Assembly (NCBI RefSeq): GCF_019913785.1 | Contig: NZ_JAIOHK010000060.1 | Span: 126,846-190,845, forward strand | Reading direction: 5' to 3' | From: Altibacter sp. | Lineage (GTDB): Bacteria; Bacteroidota; Bacteroidia; Flavobacteriales; Flavobacteriaceae | DNA length: 64,000 nucleotides | Part shown: positions 25,645 through 34,256 of the stretch, in pieces | How the letters are laid out: each line of letters opens with the position of its first letter | How positions within the stretch are numbered: position 1 is the first letter of the stretch | Notes under the pieces: model-generated | Seen by the model: only the letters and a program-made list of their open reading frames with translations | What the model was told of the DNA's origin: nothing | Databases searched by the model: none | Translations under genes and position numbers: made by a program

Positions 25645-27801
25645 GTGAAGAAAGCCCTACTTTATTGTTTTATTTTCTTAGTTGCCGCCTCTTCATTTTC
25701 TCAATCGGTGGCCAGACAATGGAACGAAGAGATCCTTAACGGAATTAGAAATGACTTTGCACGACCTACGGTACATGCGCGAAACTTATTTCATTCATCG
25801 GTGCTATTATACGATATATGGGCCGTGTTTGATGACTCGGCCGACACTTTTTTCTTAGGAAAAGAGGTGGGAGGTTTTACCTGTGCCTTTGATGGTTTCA
25901 ACCCCAATGAATCCACCGAAAGTGCCCGACAAAAGGCCATGAGCTATGCCATCTATCGATTGATGCGTCATCGCTTTAACAATTCGCCGGGAAGAGACGA
26001 TATCTTTGCCTCGATAGAGGAATTGATGACCGGCTTCGGATATGATACCTCATTTTCATCTACCAATTATAGAGAAGGCGATGGTGCGGCACTTGGGAAT
26101 TATATAGCCGAACAGATGATTGCCTTTGGATTGCAGGATGGCGCCAATGAGGCCGGAGATTATGAAAATCAACATTACGAACCTCTTAATGAGCCTTTAA
26201 ACACAGATGTTTCGGGCAATCCCAATATGACTCACCCCAATAATTGGCAGCCCTTAAAAGTAGAATCCTGGGTGGATCAAAGTGGAAACACCATCCCCGG
26301 AGGGCAACCCCCGTTTTTAAGTCCGGAGTGGGGTGCGGTTACTCCCTTTTCGCTTTCAGAAGAAAATAAAACGACCTATCCGGTTTCCGGGTTCGATTAT
26401 CAGGTATATCACGATCCGGGAGATCCATGGTATATTCAGGAGGGTTTAGGTATTGACGATCCTTATAAATGGCAGTTTGGATTGGTGGCTGTGTGGGGTT
26501 CGCACTTAGATCCTGAAGACCCAACCTTGATCGATATATCGCCCAAGGCGCTTGGAAATTTACCATTTGAAAGTTTTCCGCATTCCTTTTCAGAATATAA
26601 AAACTTTTACGACTTTGAGAATGGGGGAGATCCCAGTAACGGTAGAACGGTTAATCCGGTTACAGGAGAGCCTTATGCCGAACAATGGGTGCGTAGAGGT
26701 GATTATGCAAGGGTATTGGCCGAATTTTGGGCAGATGGCCCAGACAGTGAAACGCCTCCCGGACATTGGTTTACCTTGTTGAATTATGTGAGCGATCATC
26801 CTCTGGTGAAGAAGCAATTCAGAGGTGTAGGGCCGGTGCTCGATGATTTGGAGTGGGATGTAAAATCCTATTTTATTCTAGGTGGGACAATGCACGATGT
26901 GGCAGTAACCGCATGGGGGATCAAAGGATATTATGATTATGTACGACCAATAAGTGCCATTCGCTATATGGCAGATCGAGGGCAGTCAACAGATACAAGC
27001 CTTCCTAATTATAATCCACATGGGCTTCCTTTAGTACCGGGATTGATTGAAGTTATTGAAGCAGGCGATCCACTGGCGGGTGCGTTCGATGAAAATCTGG
27101 GTAAAATGAAACTGTACACCTGGCTAGGACCGGATAGAATTGTCGACCCTTCAATCGATATAGCCGGCGTGGGATGGATTTTGGCTGAAGAATGGTTTCC
27201 ATACCAACGCCCCTCCTTTGTAACCCCTCCTTTTGCCGGATATATTTCGGGGCACTCTACTTTTTCGAGAGCGGCTTCGGAAGTGCTTACACTGCTTACC
27301 GGAGACGAATATTTTCCGGGAGGAATGGGGACATTTGATATTCCGAAAGATGTGTTTTTAAAATTTGAAAGAGGACCTTCTGTCGATTTTCAGTTACAGT
27401 GGGCCACCTATAGAGATGCCAGCGACCAAACTAGCCTATCCCGAATTTGGGGAGGGATCCATCCACCGGTGGATGATATTCCCGGTCGTATTATAGGAGA
27501 GGAAATTGGAAAAGAAGCCTTTGCCTTTGCTGAAAAATATTTTACCCGAAAATTGGCAGATGAAGGAATCTTATACCCCAATCCTGCTAGCGATGCCGTG
27601 ACGGTTTTTTACGCTTCGGACGGAACCCTGCAATTATATGTCTACGATATTTTGAAGCGGATTGTTTTGGCTACTCCTGCAAGCTTTGATGCTGGGAATC
27701 GTTTTACCTTAGACGTTTCAACGCTCAGTCAGGGCATGTATATTGTGGTGTTACAAGATCATGGAAAGAACGTGATGACCAAAAAATTACTAAAAGATTA
27801 A
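25645..27801 (+). CDS. Vanadium-haloperoxidase/PAP2-like protein with T9SS sorting domain
   Basis: 718 residues from the GTG at 25645, chosen because the signal peptide (KKALLYCFIFLVAASSFSQ) starts there and the promoter covers the earlier TTG. The three vanadate/phosphate-binding motifs are in order: KGYYDYVRP (K-x6-RP, about residue 430), ISGHSTFS (about 535) and SRIWGGIHPPVDD (R-x5-H, about 600-606). The last ~75 residues are a T9SS type A sorting domain (LYPNPASDAVTV ... KKLLKD), so the enzyme is exported to the surface or medium. It could be a haloperoxidase or an acid phosphatase; the motifs do not separate them. Confidence 0.88.
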   Translation: MKKALLYCFIFLVAASSFSQSVARQWNEEILNGIRNDFARPTVHARNLFHSSVLLYDIWAVFDDSADTFFLGKEVGGFTCAFDGFNPNESTESARQKAMSYAIYRLMRHRFNNSPGRDDIFASIEELMTGFGYDTSFSSTNYREGDGAALGNYIAEQMIAFGLQDGANEAGDYENQHYEPLNEPLNTDVSGNPNMTHPNNWQPLKVESWVDQSGNTIPGGQPPFLSPEWGAVTPFSLSEENKTTYPVSGFDYQVYHDPGDPWYIQEGLGIDDPYKWQFGLVAVWGSHLDPEDPTLIDISPKALGNLPFESFPHSFSEYKNFYDFENGGDPSNGRTVNPVTGEPYAEQWVRRGDYARVLAEFWADGPDSETPPGHWFTLLNYVSDHPLVKKQFRGVGPVLDDLEWDVKSYFILGGTMHDVAVTAWGIKGYYDYVRPISAIRYMADRGQSTDTSLPNYNPHGLPLVPGLIEVIEAGDPLAGAFDENLGKMKLYTWLGPDRIVDPSIDIAGVGWILAEEWFPYQRPSFVTPPFAGYISGHSTFSRAASEVLTLLTGDEYFPGGMGTFDIPKDVFLKFERGPSVDFQLQWATYRDASDQTSLSRIWGGIHPPVDDIPGRIIGEEIGKEAFAFAEKYFTRKLADEGILYPNPASDAVTVFYASDGTLQLYVYDILKRIVLATPASFDAGNRFTLDVSTLSQGMYIVVLQDHGKNVMTKKLLKD

Positions 27802-28139
27802 CTGCCTTGCTTCTTTTCGATAAATTCGTCCATGCGCGAAAGCAAGCGCCACCACTCTGTTCCGTCATCACGATAGGTTCTAATAGCACCTGCACGCACT
27901 AAAATCTTTCGAAGTTCTTCATCATCGAATCCACCCAGATGCTTTTGTAGGGTCTCAAACGAACGGTCGGTATACGATTTATGGTTTAAAAAATGTTTGG
28001 CGGTGGACTCGGCCATGAATTCGGTCTTGTGTTCTTGCTGCAACATTTTTAATTCTTGCTTAAAACGTTGGTGTTGTAAAAAATAGGTGATGAGTCCTCC
28101 TACAACAGTACCGGCAAGTGTAAATAAGGCGGTTTCCAT
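27798..28139 (-). CDS. Small membrane-anchored hypothetical protein
   Basis: 113 residues. The N-terminal helix TALFTLAGTVVGGLITYFL anchors it, followed by a charged helical region (HQRFKQELKMLQQEHKTEF) that is probably a coiled coil. The rest (about 60-113) has a LQKHLGGFDDEELRKILVRAGAIR stretch that looks like a small winged-helix or EF-like unit. I do not recognise a named family. The 3' end overlaps the haloperoxidase-like gene by 4 bp (convergent). It lies 6 bp after the upstream lipoprotein gene on the same strand, so the two probably share an mRNA. Confidence 0.65.
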   Translation of the reverse strand: METALFTLAGTVVGGLITYFLQHQRFKQELKMLQQEHKTEFMAESTAKHFLNHKSYTDRSFETLQKHLGGFDDEELRKILVRAGAIRTYRDDGTEWWRLLSRMDEFIEKKQGS

Positions 28140-28145
28140 AAAGCG

Positions 28146-28823
28146 TTATTTTACTGAAATATTGGTGAAGTATAATCTAAAAGTATCGGTACTATCCCTG
28201 TGCATGGTTGCGATTTTAATTCCGTTGAAATCTCGATAGTCCTGCCAAGTGGTGATCAAAGAAGGTAGGCTATCATTGGCTTCCCGAAATATCCACTCCT
28301 CAAGGGTGTAATCCTCTGTGAAAAATAGATCGTAGGCATCACCCGGCGTATATCCACCTTCGCTACCGTAGAGAATGGTCATCTGGTTAAGGGTATCTTT
28401 CGATATAGGTGCTACCGCTTTTTTAGGGTTCGTAAAGGTAGTTCCGGTATCCCAAACAAGATGGAAGGGCGCCAATAGCCAATAGCTATCATTAATGAAG
28501 GAGGCATCTGCCTTCTTGGTGATACTGTCCAGCCTTGCCTGATTGTACGATACGGTGTCTGAACTTGTAATCATGGTAACATCTTGTTGCTTCGGATTCC
28601 AAATCCAGGAACGTTCAAAATGCCGTTCGCCCCGATCTACGTTAAAGGTGAATTTTATTTCTGAAAGCTTTGCCCAATGCTCATAACCGTTCTTATAGGC
28701 GATGGCTTCGGCGGTCGTTTGTGTTTTTTGAGGTAAAATTTCCTTTGCTTCAGAAGTGTTTTTATCATTTTTACACCCAAGCAAGAATACGCCTATCAAT
28801 AAAATGAAAAGAATTTTCTTCAT
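28146..28823 (-). CDS. Lipoprotein, DUF6503-like
   Basis: 225 residues. Lipoprotein signal with lipobox LLGC. The mature part is beta-rich, with repeated strand motifs such as IKFTFNVDRGERHFERSW and a C-terminal DFNGIKIATMHRDSTDTF, as in lipoprotein-localisation-like folds that occur in Bacteroidetes (DUF6503, as far as I recognise it). Probably on the periplasmic side of a membrane. It is followed within 6 bp by the small membrane protein. No known activity. Confidence 0.65.
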   Translation of the reverse strand: MKKILFILLIGVFLLGCKNDKNTSEAKEILPQKTQTTAEAIAYKNGYEHWAKLSEIKFTFNVDRGERHFERSWIWNPKQQDVTMITSSDTVSYNQARLDSITKKADASFINDSYWLLAPFHLVWDTGTTFTNPKKAVAPISKDTLNQMTILYGSEGGYTPGDAYDLFFTEDYTLEEWIFREANDSLPSLITTWQDYRDFNGIKIATMHRDSTDTFRLYFTNISVK

Positions 28824-28890
28824 AGCGAATCGATTTTCAGTAAAAATACAGAAACTAATCTTGCTTCAATAATTTTTGTAAATTTAAGCT

Positions 28891-29307
28891 ATGGAAAAGA
28901 AAATAGAATATTCGAATGGCGAGGTTACAGTGGTTTGGAAACCGGGAATCTGTATTCACTCTGCCAAGTGCGTAGGCAATTTACCCGAAGTATTTAAGCC
29001 CAAAGACAAGCCTTGGATCCAGATGGAGCATTCCAAGACCGAAGCGATTGTAAATACGGTAAAAAAATGCCCCAGCGGCGCCTTGACGTATTATATGAAT
29101 GTTAGCGGGAAAGAATCAACAACTTCCGAAACTACTTCACAAAAGATAAAGGTGGAAGTTTTAAAGGACGGGCCTTTGATGGTGTATGGACCACTTTCGG
29201 TGATGCACGACGATGGTCGCGAAGAACAGAAGTCTCGGGCTACCGCTTTTTGCCGATGTGGTAGTAGTGGCAACAAACCTTTTTGCGACGGAACCCATAA
29301 ACTGTAA
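28891..29307 (+). CDS. Divergent ferredoxin fused to a CDGSH iron-sulfur domain
   Basis: 138 residues. N-terminal Fer4_19-type domain (about 10-65) with cysteines in GICIHSAKCVG and KKCPSGALTYY. C-terminal CDGSH domain (about 105-138) with FCRCGSSGNKPFCDGTHK, the C-x-C-x-n-C-D-G-x-H 2Fe-2S site also found in mitoNEET. Cytoplasmic; thought to be an electron-transfer or redox-sensing protein. It lies 2 bp before the acetyltransferase gene, so the two probably form an operon. Confidence 0.9.
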   Translation: MEKKIEYSNGEVTVVWKPGICIHSAKCVGNLPEVFKPKDKPWIQMEHSKTEAIVNTVKKCPSGALTYYMNVSGKESTTSETTSQKIKVEVLKDGPLMVYGPLSVMHDDGREEQKSRATAFCRCGSSGNKPFCDGTHKL

Positions 29308-29309
29308 CG

Positions 29310-29600
29310 ATGGATATAAAGATTTCAGAAAACAAAGATAGAAAGCGGTTTGAGATGGTAGTCGAAGGCAAAACGGCCTTAATTGAGTATATCCGAGCCG
29401 AAAATAAAATGTACTTGACCCATACAGAAGTTCCGAAGGAATTAGAAGGCAAAGGTGTTGCATCGTCAATGGCGAAACAAGTCTTGCAACAAATAAAGGA
29501 TGAGGGATTGTTTCTGGTGCCATTGTGTCCTTTTATCGCTGCCTATCTGAAAAGGCATCCCGAATGGAAGGAGATTTTGGCTAAGGGTTACAACGTGTAA
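29310..29600 (+). CDS. GNAT family N-acetyltransferase (YjdJ-like, short)
   Basis: 96 residues. A minimal GNAT of the COG2388/NATD1 type: a beta start (FEMVVEGKTALIEYIRAENK), a THTEVPKELEGKGVASSMAKQVL acetyl-CoA loop equivalent to Q/RxxGxG/A, and a C-terminal VPLCPFIAAYLKRHPEW with a conserved Cys. Cytoplasmic. Substrate unknown. It starts 2 bp after the ferredoxin-CDGSH gene. Confidence 0.88.
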   Translation: MDIKISENKDRKRFEMVVEGKTALIEYIRAENKMYLTHTEVPKELEGKGVASSMAKQVLQQIKDEGLFLVPLCPFIAAYLKRHPEWKEILAKGYNV

Positions 29601-29619
29601 CCTTTTTTATTGAAAAAAT

Positions 29620-30417
29620 ATGGATCGGCACAAAGCATTTGAGACCAATCGAGAAACCTGGAATAAAAAGGTCGCCATACATGCGGCCAGTGATTTCTAT
29701 GATCTGAAAGGGTTTAAAAAGGGAACATCTTCGCTGAATGCGTATGAACTTGATGCGCTGGGTGATGTTTCCGGAAAATCCTTGTTGCATTTACAGTGTC
29801 ATTTTGGACTGGATACGCTGAGTTGGAGTAGGATGGGAGCCAAGTGTACCGGGGTGGATATTTCGGAAGAGGCGATCCGATTGGCACAAGCACTTAACGG
29901 CGAACTTGACTTAGATGCTCAATTTGTGTGTTGTAATGTTTTGGATACCTCTGAACATATTTCAGAAACATTTGATATTGTGTTCACCAGTTATGGGACC
30001 ATAGGATGGTTGCCTGACCTTCGACCCTGGGCGAAAATGATTGCTGAACGATTGAAACCGGGTGGTACTTTTTATATGGTCGAATTTCATCCCATTGCCT
30101 GGATGTTCGACTATAAAGTCTCACCTCCCAAACTGCAATATGGTTACCATCAAAAGGAGGCCATTTATGAAGAATACGAAGGCACCTATGGAGACACAAA
30201 CTCAAAAATGCTGAGTAAGGAATACGGGTGGAACCACGGATTGGGTGAGGTAATTACTTCGTTGACTGAAGCCGGATTACAAATTGCTTATCTCAATGAA
30301 TACGACGCTTCGCCCTATGATATTTTTCCCGGGTTGGTTAAAAATAGCAAAGGGATGTTTGAACTGCCCGATAAAATGTACCCGCTAATTTTTGAAATAA
30401 AGGCAATTAGGAAATAA
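29620..30417 (+). CDS. Class I SAM-dependent methyltransferase
   Basis: 265 residues. Motif I is SLLHLQCHFGLDTLSWSRMGA, followed by TGVDISEEAI, motif IV FDIVFTSYGTIGWLPDL and RLKPGGTFYMVEFHP. The HLQCHFGLDTL pattern is typical of a group of uncharacterised bacterial methyltransferases acting on small molecules or unknown substrates. Preceded on the same strand by the short acetyltransferase gene. The 3' end is 6 bp from the convergent msrA. Confidence 0.88.
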   Translation: MDRHKAFETNRETWNKKVAIHAASDFYDLKGFKKGTSSLNAYELDALGDVSGKSLLHLQCHFGLDTLSWSRMGAKCTGVDISEEAIRLAQALNGELDLDAQFVCCNVLDTSEHISETFDIVFTSYGTIGWLPDLRPWAKMIAERLKPGGTFYMVEFHPIAWMFDYKVSPPKLQYGYHQKEAIYEEYEGTYGDTNSKMLSKEYGWNHGLGEVITSLTEAGLQIAYLNEYDASPYDIFPGLVKNSKGMFELPDKMYPLIFEIKAIRK

Positions 30418-30423
30418 AGATTC

Positions 30424-31107
30424 CTAATGATCCTTAGGCTCCTTTAATAAATGTGGAAACTTCTCTTGGAATCGGCGTAGCCTCGGAATGGAAACATTCT
30501 GTATATAGGGATTGTTGGGGTGTAGCTTTTCATAATTTTGATGTTCCGCTTCGGCCTCCCAGAATTTCTGAAAAGGGAGTACCTGTGCCGCTACTTTATA
30601 ATCTTCTAATTGTTCGTTTAAGGATGCTATTTTCTCGTCGATGACCTTTTTTTCTTCTTCGTTCTGATAAAAGAGTATAGAACGGTATTGCGAGCCGCGA
30701 TCGGGGCCTTGGCCATTCACCTGTGTGATATTCTGCGATCCGAAATACACATCGACCAAGGTGGCAAAACTCACCACTTTTGGGTCGTAAATAACTTCAA
30801 CGGCTTCGGCATGCCCTGTTTTACCCGTATTACTCGATTCGTAGGTGGGGTTTTTGGTGTGACCTCCACTGTAACCGGAGATTACTTCTTTTACCCCTTT
30901 CACACTTTCATAAATCGCTTCTACACACCAGAAACAGCCACTGGCGAAGTAGGCACGTTTCATTCCGTTGATGGTTTCCACTTCAACTGGAATCAGTTCT
31001 TTTTGTGCAGTGGCTTCGGTGGCCTTATTATTTTCATTTGAAGGTTTACAGGCTGCGGAGATTGATAGTAAAAGACTAACAGCTATAAGTAAGGAGTATT
31101 TCTTCAT
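30424..31107 (-). CDS. msrA: Peptide-methionine (S)-S-oxide reductase MsrA, lipoprotein form
   Basis: 227 residues. MsrA repairs oxidised methionine in proteins. The catalytic site is ASGCFWCVEAIYE, followed by VISGYSGGHTKNPTYE and GHAEAVEVIYD. The N-terminus (YSLLIAVSLLLSISAACKPS) is a lipoprotein signal with lipobox SAAC, so this copy is membrane-anchored in the periplasm or outer membrane, and not cytoplasmic. There is no MsrB fusion. A terminator-like hairpin separates its start region from the upstream coiled-coil gene. Confidence 0.94.
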   Translation of the reverse strand: MKKYSLLIAVSLLLSISAACKPSNENNKATEATAQKELIPVEVETINGMKRAYFASGCFWCVEAIYESVKGVKEVISGYSGGHTKNPTYESSNTGKTGHAEAVEVIYDPKVVSFATLVDVYFGSQNITQVNGQGPDRGSQYRSILFYQNEEEKKVIDEKIASLNEQLEDYKVAAQVLPFQKFWEAEAEHQNYEKLHPNNPYIQNVSIPRLRRFQEKFPHLLKEPKDH

Positions 31108-31161
31108 AATATGTTTTTAAAAAAGGTCGGAATGAGCTATGAATCCTTTCAGTAAGGTAAT

Positions 31162-31195
31162 AAAAAAAGCCCTCACGAATTGTGAAGGCTTTGTT
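31162..31195 (-). terminator. Rho-independent terminator after the coiled-coil gene
   Basis: Read on the minus strand: AAAGCCTTCACAATTCGTGAGGGCTTTTTTTA. The stem is GCC(T)TCAC/GTGA(G)GGC with one mismatch and a short loop, followed by seven T. It lies just after the coiled-coil gene's stop. Confidence 0.75.
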
Positions 31196-31214
31196 ATAAT
31201 TTACAGGAAACAAC

Positions 31215-31997
31215 CTATTTTACTTTCGCAAAAAGTTTTTCCATTTTTTCCTTTTCTTCAGTAGCCAGTTCGGGATCTACCAAAATTCTACCACTATGCT
31301 CATCGGTAATGATCTTTTTACGAGATGCAATTTCCATTTGCACCTGTGGCGGAATGGTAAAGAAGGATCCTCCTGAAGCACCGCGTTCCACGGCAACTAC
31401 TGCAAGTCCGTTCTTTACATTAGAACGAATTCGCTTATAGGCTTGGACTAAACGATCTTCGATCTGCTTTTCGTAATCTTCCGATTTTTTGATAAGTGCT
31501 TTCTCTTCTTTTTCTGTTTCGGAAAGGATTTCATCCAATTCACCCTGCTTGTGCTTCAAGTGTTCTTCACGAGCCTTTAGACGTTCCTTGGTTTCTTCGA
31601 TAACCACTTTCTTCTGTTCGATCTGCGCCTTGAATTCCTTAATGTGTTTTTCGGCTAACTGAATTTCAAGTTCTTGAAATTCAACTTCCTTACTCAAGGA
31701 GTTGTATTCACGGTTGTTGCGAACGTTATCCTGTTGGGTGGTGTATTTTTTGATAAGACCTTTGGCTTCTTCAATAAGGTTTTTCTTTCCCTTAATGTCG
31801 TCTTCAATTACCTCCAGGTCACTTTTCAATTTGTCAAGCCGTGTGTGCATTCCCGTTACCTCGTCTTCCAGATCCTCCACCTCTAAAGGCAGTTCCCCGC
31901 GTACGTTACGTATCTCATCAATACGAGAATCGATCAATTGTAGATCAAACAATGCTCTTAATTTTTCTTCTACAGTGTTTTCTGTTTTTGTGGCCAT
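31215..31997 (-). CDS. Coiled-coil protein with degenerate C4 zinc ribbon
   Basis: 260 residues. Residues ~15-185 form a long coiled coil of charged heptads (EVEDLEDEVTG ... LKAREEHLKHKQ). The C-terminal ~50 residues match the C4-type zinc-ribbon (zf-RING_7) region: VERGASGGSFFTIPPQ and then TDEHSGRILVDPEL. In homologues with the intact ribbon these are ERGACGGC and VCEYCGRIL; here the four Cys positions read Ser, Ser, Asp, Ser, so zinc should not bind. Cytoplasmic. It lies next to the Nif3-like gene, a frequent pairing. Function unknown. Confidence 0.9.
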   Translation of the reverse strand: MATKTENTVEEKLRALFDLQLIDSRIDEIRNVRGELPLEVEDLEDEVTGMHTRLDKLKSDLEVIEDDIKGKKNLIEEAKGLIKKYTTQQDNVRNNREYNSLSKEVEFQELEIQLAEKHIKEFKAQIEQKKVVIEETKERLKAREEHLKHKQGELDEILSETEKEEKALIKKSEDYEKQIEDRLVQAYKRIRSNVKNGLAVVAVERGASGGSFFTIPPQVQMEIASRKKIITDEHSGRILVDPELATEEKEKMEKLFAKVK

Positions 31998-32000
31998 ATT

Positions 32001-33116
32001 CTAATAATAGCTAATAGGATTGGTGTTTGTTTTTGATAAAACAACCCTGCCTGCCGGCAAGGCAGGTGCAAAATTAGTGATTTTTTTGTTAAGCAGGGCA
32101 ACTAATAGTTCTTTTGTGTATTGTTCGCTCTCATAATGACCAATATCCGCCAAAAACAGGGTGTTTTCAGACTTAAAAAAATCGTGATACTTTAGATCGG
32201 CAGTTACAAAGGCATCAGCCCCAGCCCGTTTGGCAGCTTCGATGGCAAAACTGCCACTGCCACCTAAGACGACAACTTTGTGTATTGGTTTACCTAGAAA
32301 AGCTGAATGCCGGACACAATTTGTATTCATGTTTACCTTCAGCATTTGTAAAAATTCTTTTTCTGAAAGGGCCTTTTCAAAAGCACCTATCATCCCCATT
32401 CCAATATGCTGATTCGTATTTTCAAGGGTAGTTATCTCGTAGGCCACTTCTTCGTATGGATGTGATTTAAATAAGGCTTTTACTACCGAAGCTTCCAAAT
32501 GCTTATGAAAGGTAATTCCTATTTGCACTTCTTCCTCAAAGTTGATCGTTCCTTTTTTTCCAACAGTAGGGTTGGAGGCTTCATTTCCGTTAAAACTACC
32601 GCTACCCACAGTATTAAAGCTGCAGTTGGTATAATTGCCAATTTCTCCGGCACCTACCGAAAACAAAGCAGATCGGACGGTATCAGCATTTGCAGTAGGG
32701 ACATAGGTGGTGAGTTTTTTGATGGTCTCTTTCTGTGGAAGCAATACCTTGCGATTTGTCAACTTCAGTTTTTCACAGATCATTGCATTTACGCCATTCC
32801 AGGCATTGTCCAAGGCTGTATGAATTGCATAAATAGCGATGTCGTGTTTGATGGCCTTTTGAACTACACGCTCAACATAGGTTTTTCCGGTAAGTTTTTT
32901 CAGTCCCGAAAAAACAATAGGGTGAAAACTAACGATTAGGTTACATTCTTCTGAAATAGCCTCATCCACCACATCTTCCAGCGTGTCTAGCGTAACGAGG
33001 ATTCCCGAAACCTGCGTATCGAGATCGCCTACCAAAAGTCCGGTATTGTCAAAATCTTCGGCATATGCCAAAGGCGCGATCTCTTCCAATAGTTGCACTA
33101 CGTCTTTTACCTGCAT
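32001..33116 (-). CDS. Nif3-like dinuclear metal centre hexameric protein
   Basis: 371 residues from the ATG at 33116; the frame stays open upstream for 48 unconserved residues. Family motifs are AYAEDFDNTGLLVGD and NLIVSFHPIVFSGLKKL at the N-terminus, AIYAIHTALDNAWNGVN, and the C-terminal ADAFVTADLKYHDFF and DIGHYESEQYT with metal-binding His/Glu. The PII-like insertion domain (about residues 130-230) is present, as in the longer YqfO-type members. Often described as a GTP cyclohydrolase 1 type 2 homologue, but the function is not settled. It lies 4 bp before the coiled-coil gene in the same operon. Confidence 0.92.
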   Translation of the reverse strand: MQVKDVVQLLEEIAPLAYAEDFDNTGLLVGDLDTQVSGILVTLDTLEDVVDEAISEECNLIVSFHPIVFSGLKKLTGKTYVERVVQKAIKHDIAIYAIHTALDNAWNGVNAMICEKLKLTNRKVLLPQKETIKKLTTYVPTANADTVRSALFSVGAGEIGNYTNCSFNTVGSGSFNGNEASNPTVGKKGTINFEEEVQIGITFHKHLEASVVKALFKSHPYEEVAYEITTLENTNQHIGMGMIGAFEKALSEKEFLQMLKVNMNTNCVRHSAFLGKPIHKVVVLGGSGSFAIEAAKRAGADAFVTADLKYHDFFKSENTLFLADIGHYESEQYTKELLVALLNKKITNFAPALPAGRVVLSKTNTNPISYY

Positions 33117-33242
33117 GAGTTTGTATTTTTCGTAAAGATAATAGAATATGAACTTTTCTTGGAAAATGATCTTATAAACCCTTCTATTTTTTATTCTTTT
33201 GAAAGCAATACACTTTTTAGTTGGAATTAGTACATTCGTGTT

Positions 33243-34256
33243 ATGAAGTTTTTGCGGCAACTCCTTTTTCCTTTTTCTATCCTATACGGTGGTATTACCG
33301 GACTACGGAATTATTTCTACGACAAGGGTTGGTGGGAAAGCAGAAGCTATACAACGCCTATCATCTGCGTTGGGAATCTCTCTACCGGAGGCACGGGAAA
33401 ATCGCCCATGATACAGTTTTTAGCCTCATTTTTAGAAGCAGATTATAATTTGGCCGTTTTGAGTAGAGGTTATAAGCGCAAAACCAGCGGCTATAAAGAA
33501 GTCTTGCTTGATAGTACGGCGGAGGAAGTAGGGGATGAACCACTTCAGTTCAAACAAAATTTTCCAAATTGTAAGGTTGCCGTTTGTGAAGACCGTCGGG
33601 AAGGGATTGAGAAGCTTCAGAAATACGCCGATGTAATTTTGTTGGACGATGCATTTCAGCACAGAAAAGTAAAGGCTTCAACCAATATTTTGTTGACTCC
33701 TTTTGACGATTTATTTTTCAATGACTATATGCTTCCCACCGGGAATTTGCGAGAACCGCGAAGTGGGGCAAAGCGCGCAGATATCATTGTGGTGACCAAA
33801 TGCCCGGATGGAGTGGCCTATGCAAAACTTCAGGAAATACAATTTCGAATGGGACTTTTACCACACCAACGAGTTTATTTTTCCAGAATAGGATATGACA
33901 AGCAGATATTTGGTAAATCCGAAACATGGGCCTTGGACTATTTGCTGGATAAGAAATTTACCTTGGTCACCGGAATTGCAAATCCCGAACCCTTGGTCGC
34001 CTATTTGAAGCGAAGAGAATTTCAGTTTACACATAAAAAATATCCGGATCATCACAATTTTAATGACTGTGATGTTAATACGCTGCGCAAAGAGGAAATT
34101 ATTCTTACCACAGAGAAGGATTATATGAGATTGCAACCTAAACTGGGAAAATTTGCCTTATACTATCTTCCTATCAAGACCCAAATCTTAAACGAACAGG
34201 AAACATTTTTTAAGGATGCCGTTGTGGCAAGTATAGAGAAGCAGCGAGATGCTTAG
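33243..34256 (+). CDS. lpxK: Tetraacyldisaccharide 4'-kinase
   Basis: 337 residues. LpxK phosphorylates the 4'-position of the lipid A precursor at the inner face of the inner membrane. The P-loop is VGNLSTGGTGKSP, and LLDDAFQHRKV holds the Walker B-like Asp and the catalytic region. The N-terminal ~30 residues are hydrophobic and probably dip into the membrane. It is divergent from the Nif3-like gene. The 3' end overlaps the hybrid kinase gene by 4 bp. Confidence 0.95.
   Translation: MKFLRQLLFPFSILYGGITGLRNYFYDKGWWESRSYTTPIICVGNLSTGGTGKSPMIQFLASFLEADYNLAVLSRGYKRKTSGYKEVLLDSTAEEVGDEPLQFKQNFPNCKVAVCEDRREGIEKLQKYADVILLDDAFQHRKVKASTNILLTPFDDLFFNDYMLPTGNLREPRSGAKRADIIVVTKCPDGVAYAKLQEIQFRMGLLPHQRVYFSRIGYDKQIFGKSETWALDYLLDKKFTLVTGIANPEPLVAYLKRREFQFTHKKYPDHHNFNDCDVNTLRKEEIILTTEKDYMRLQPKLGKFALYYLPIKTQILNEQETFFKDAVVASIEKQRDA

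Noticed and set aside
33117..33260. N-terminal extension of the Nif3-like gene
   Set aside because: Unconserved, overlaps the divergent lpxK start region; the ATG at 33116 begins the conserved sequence.
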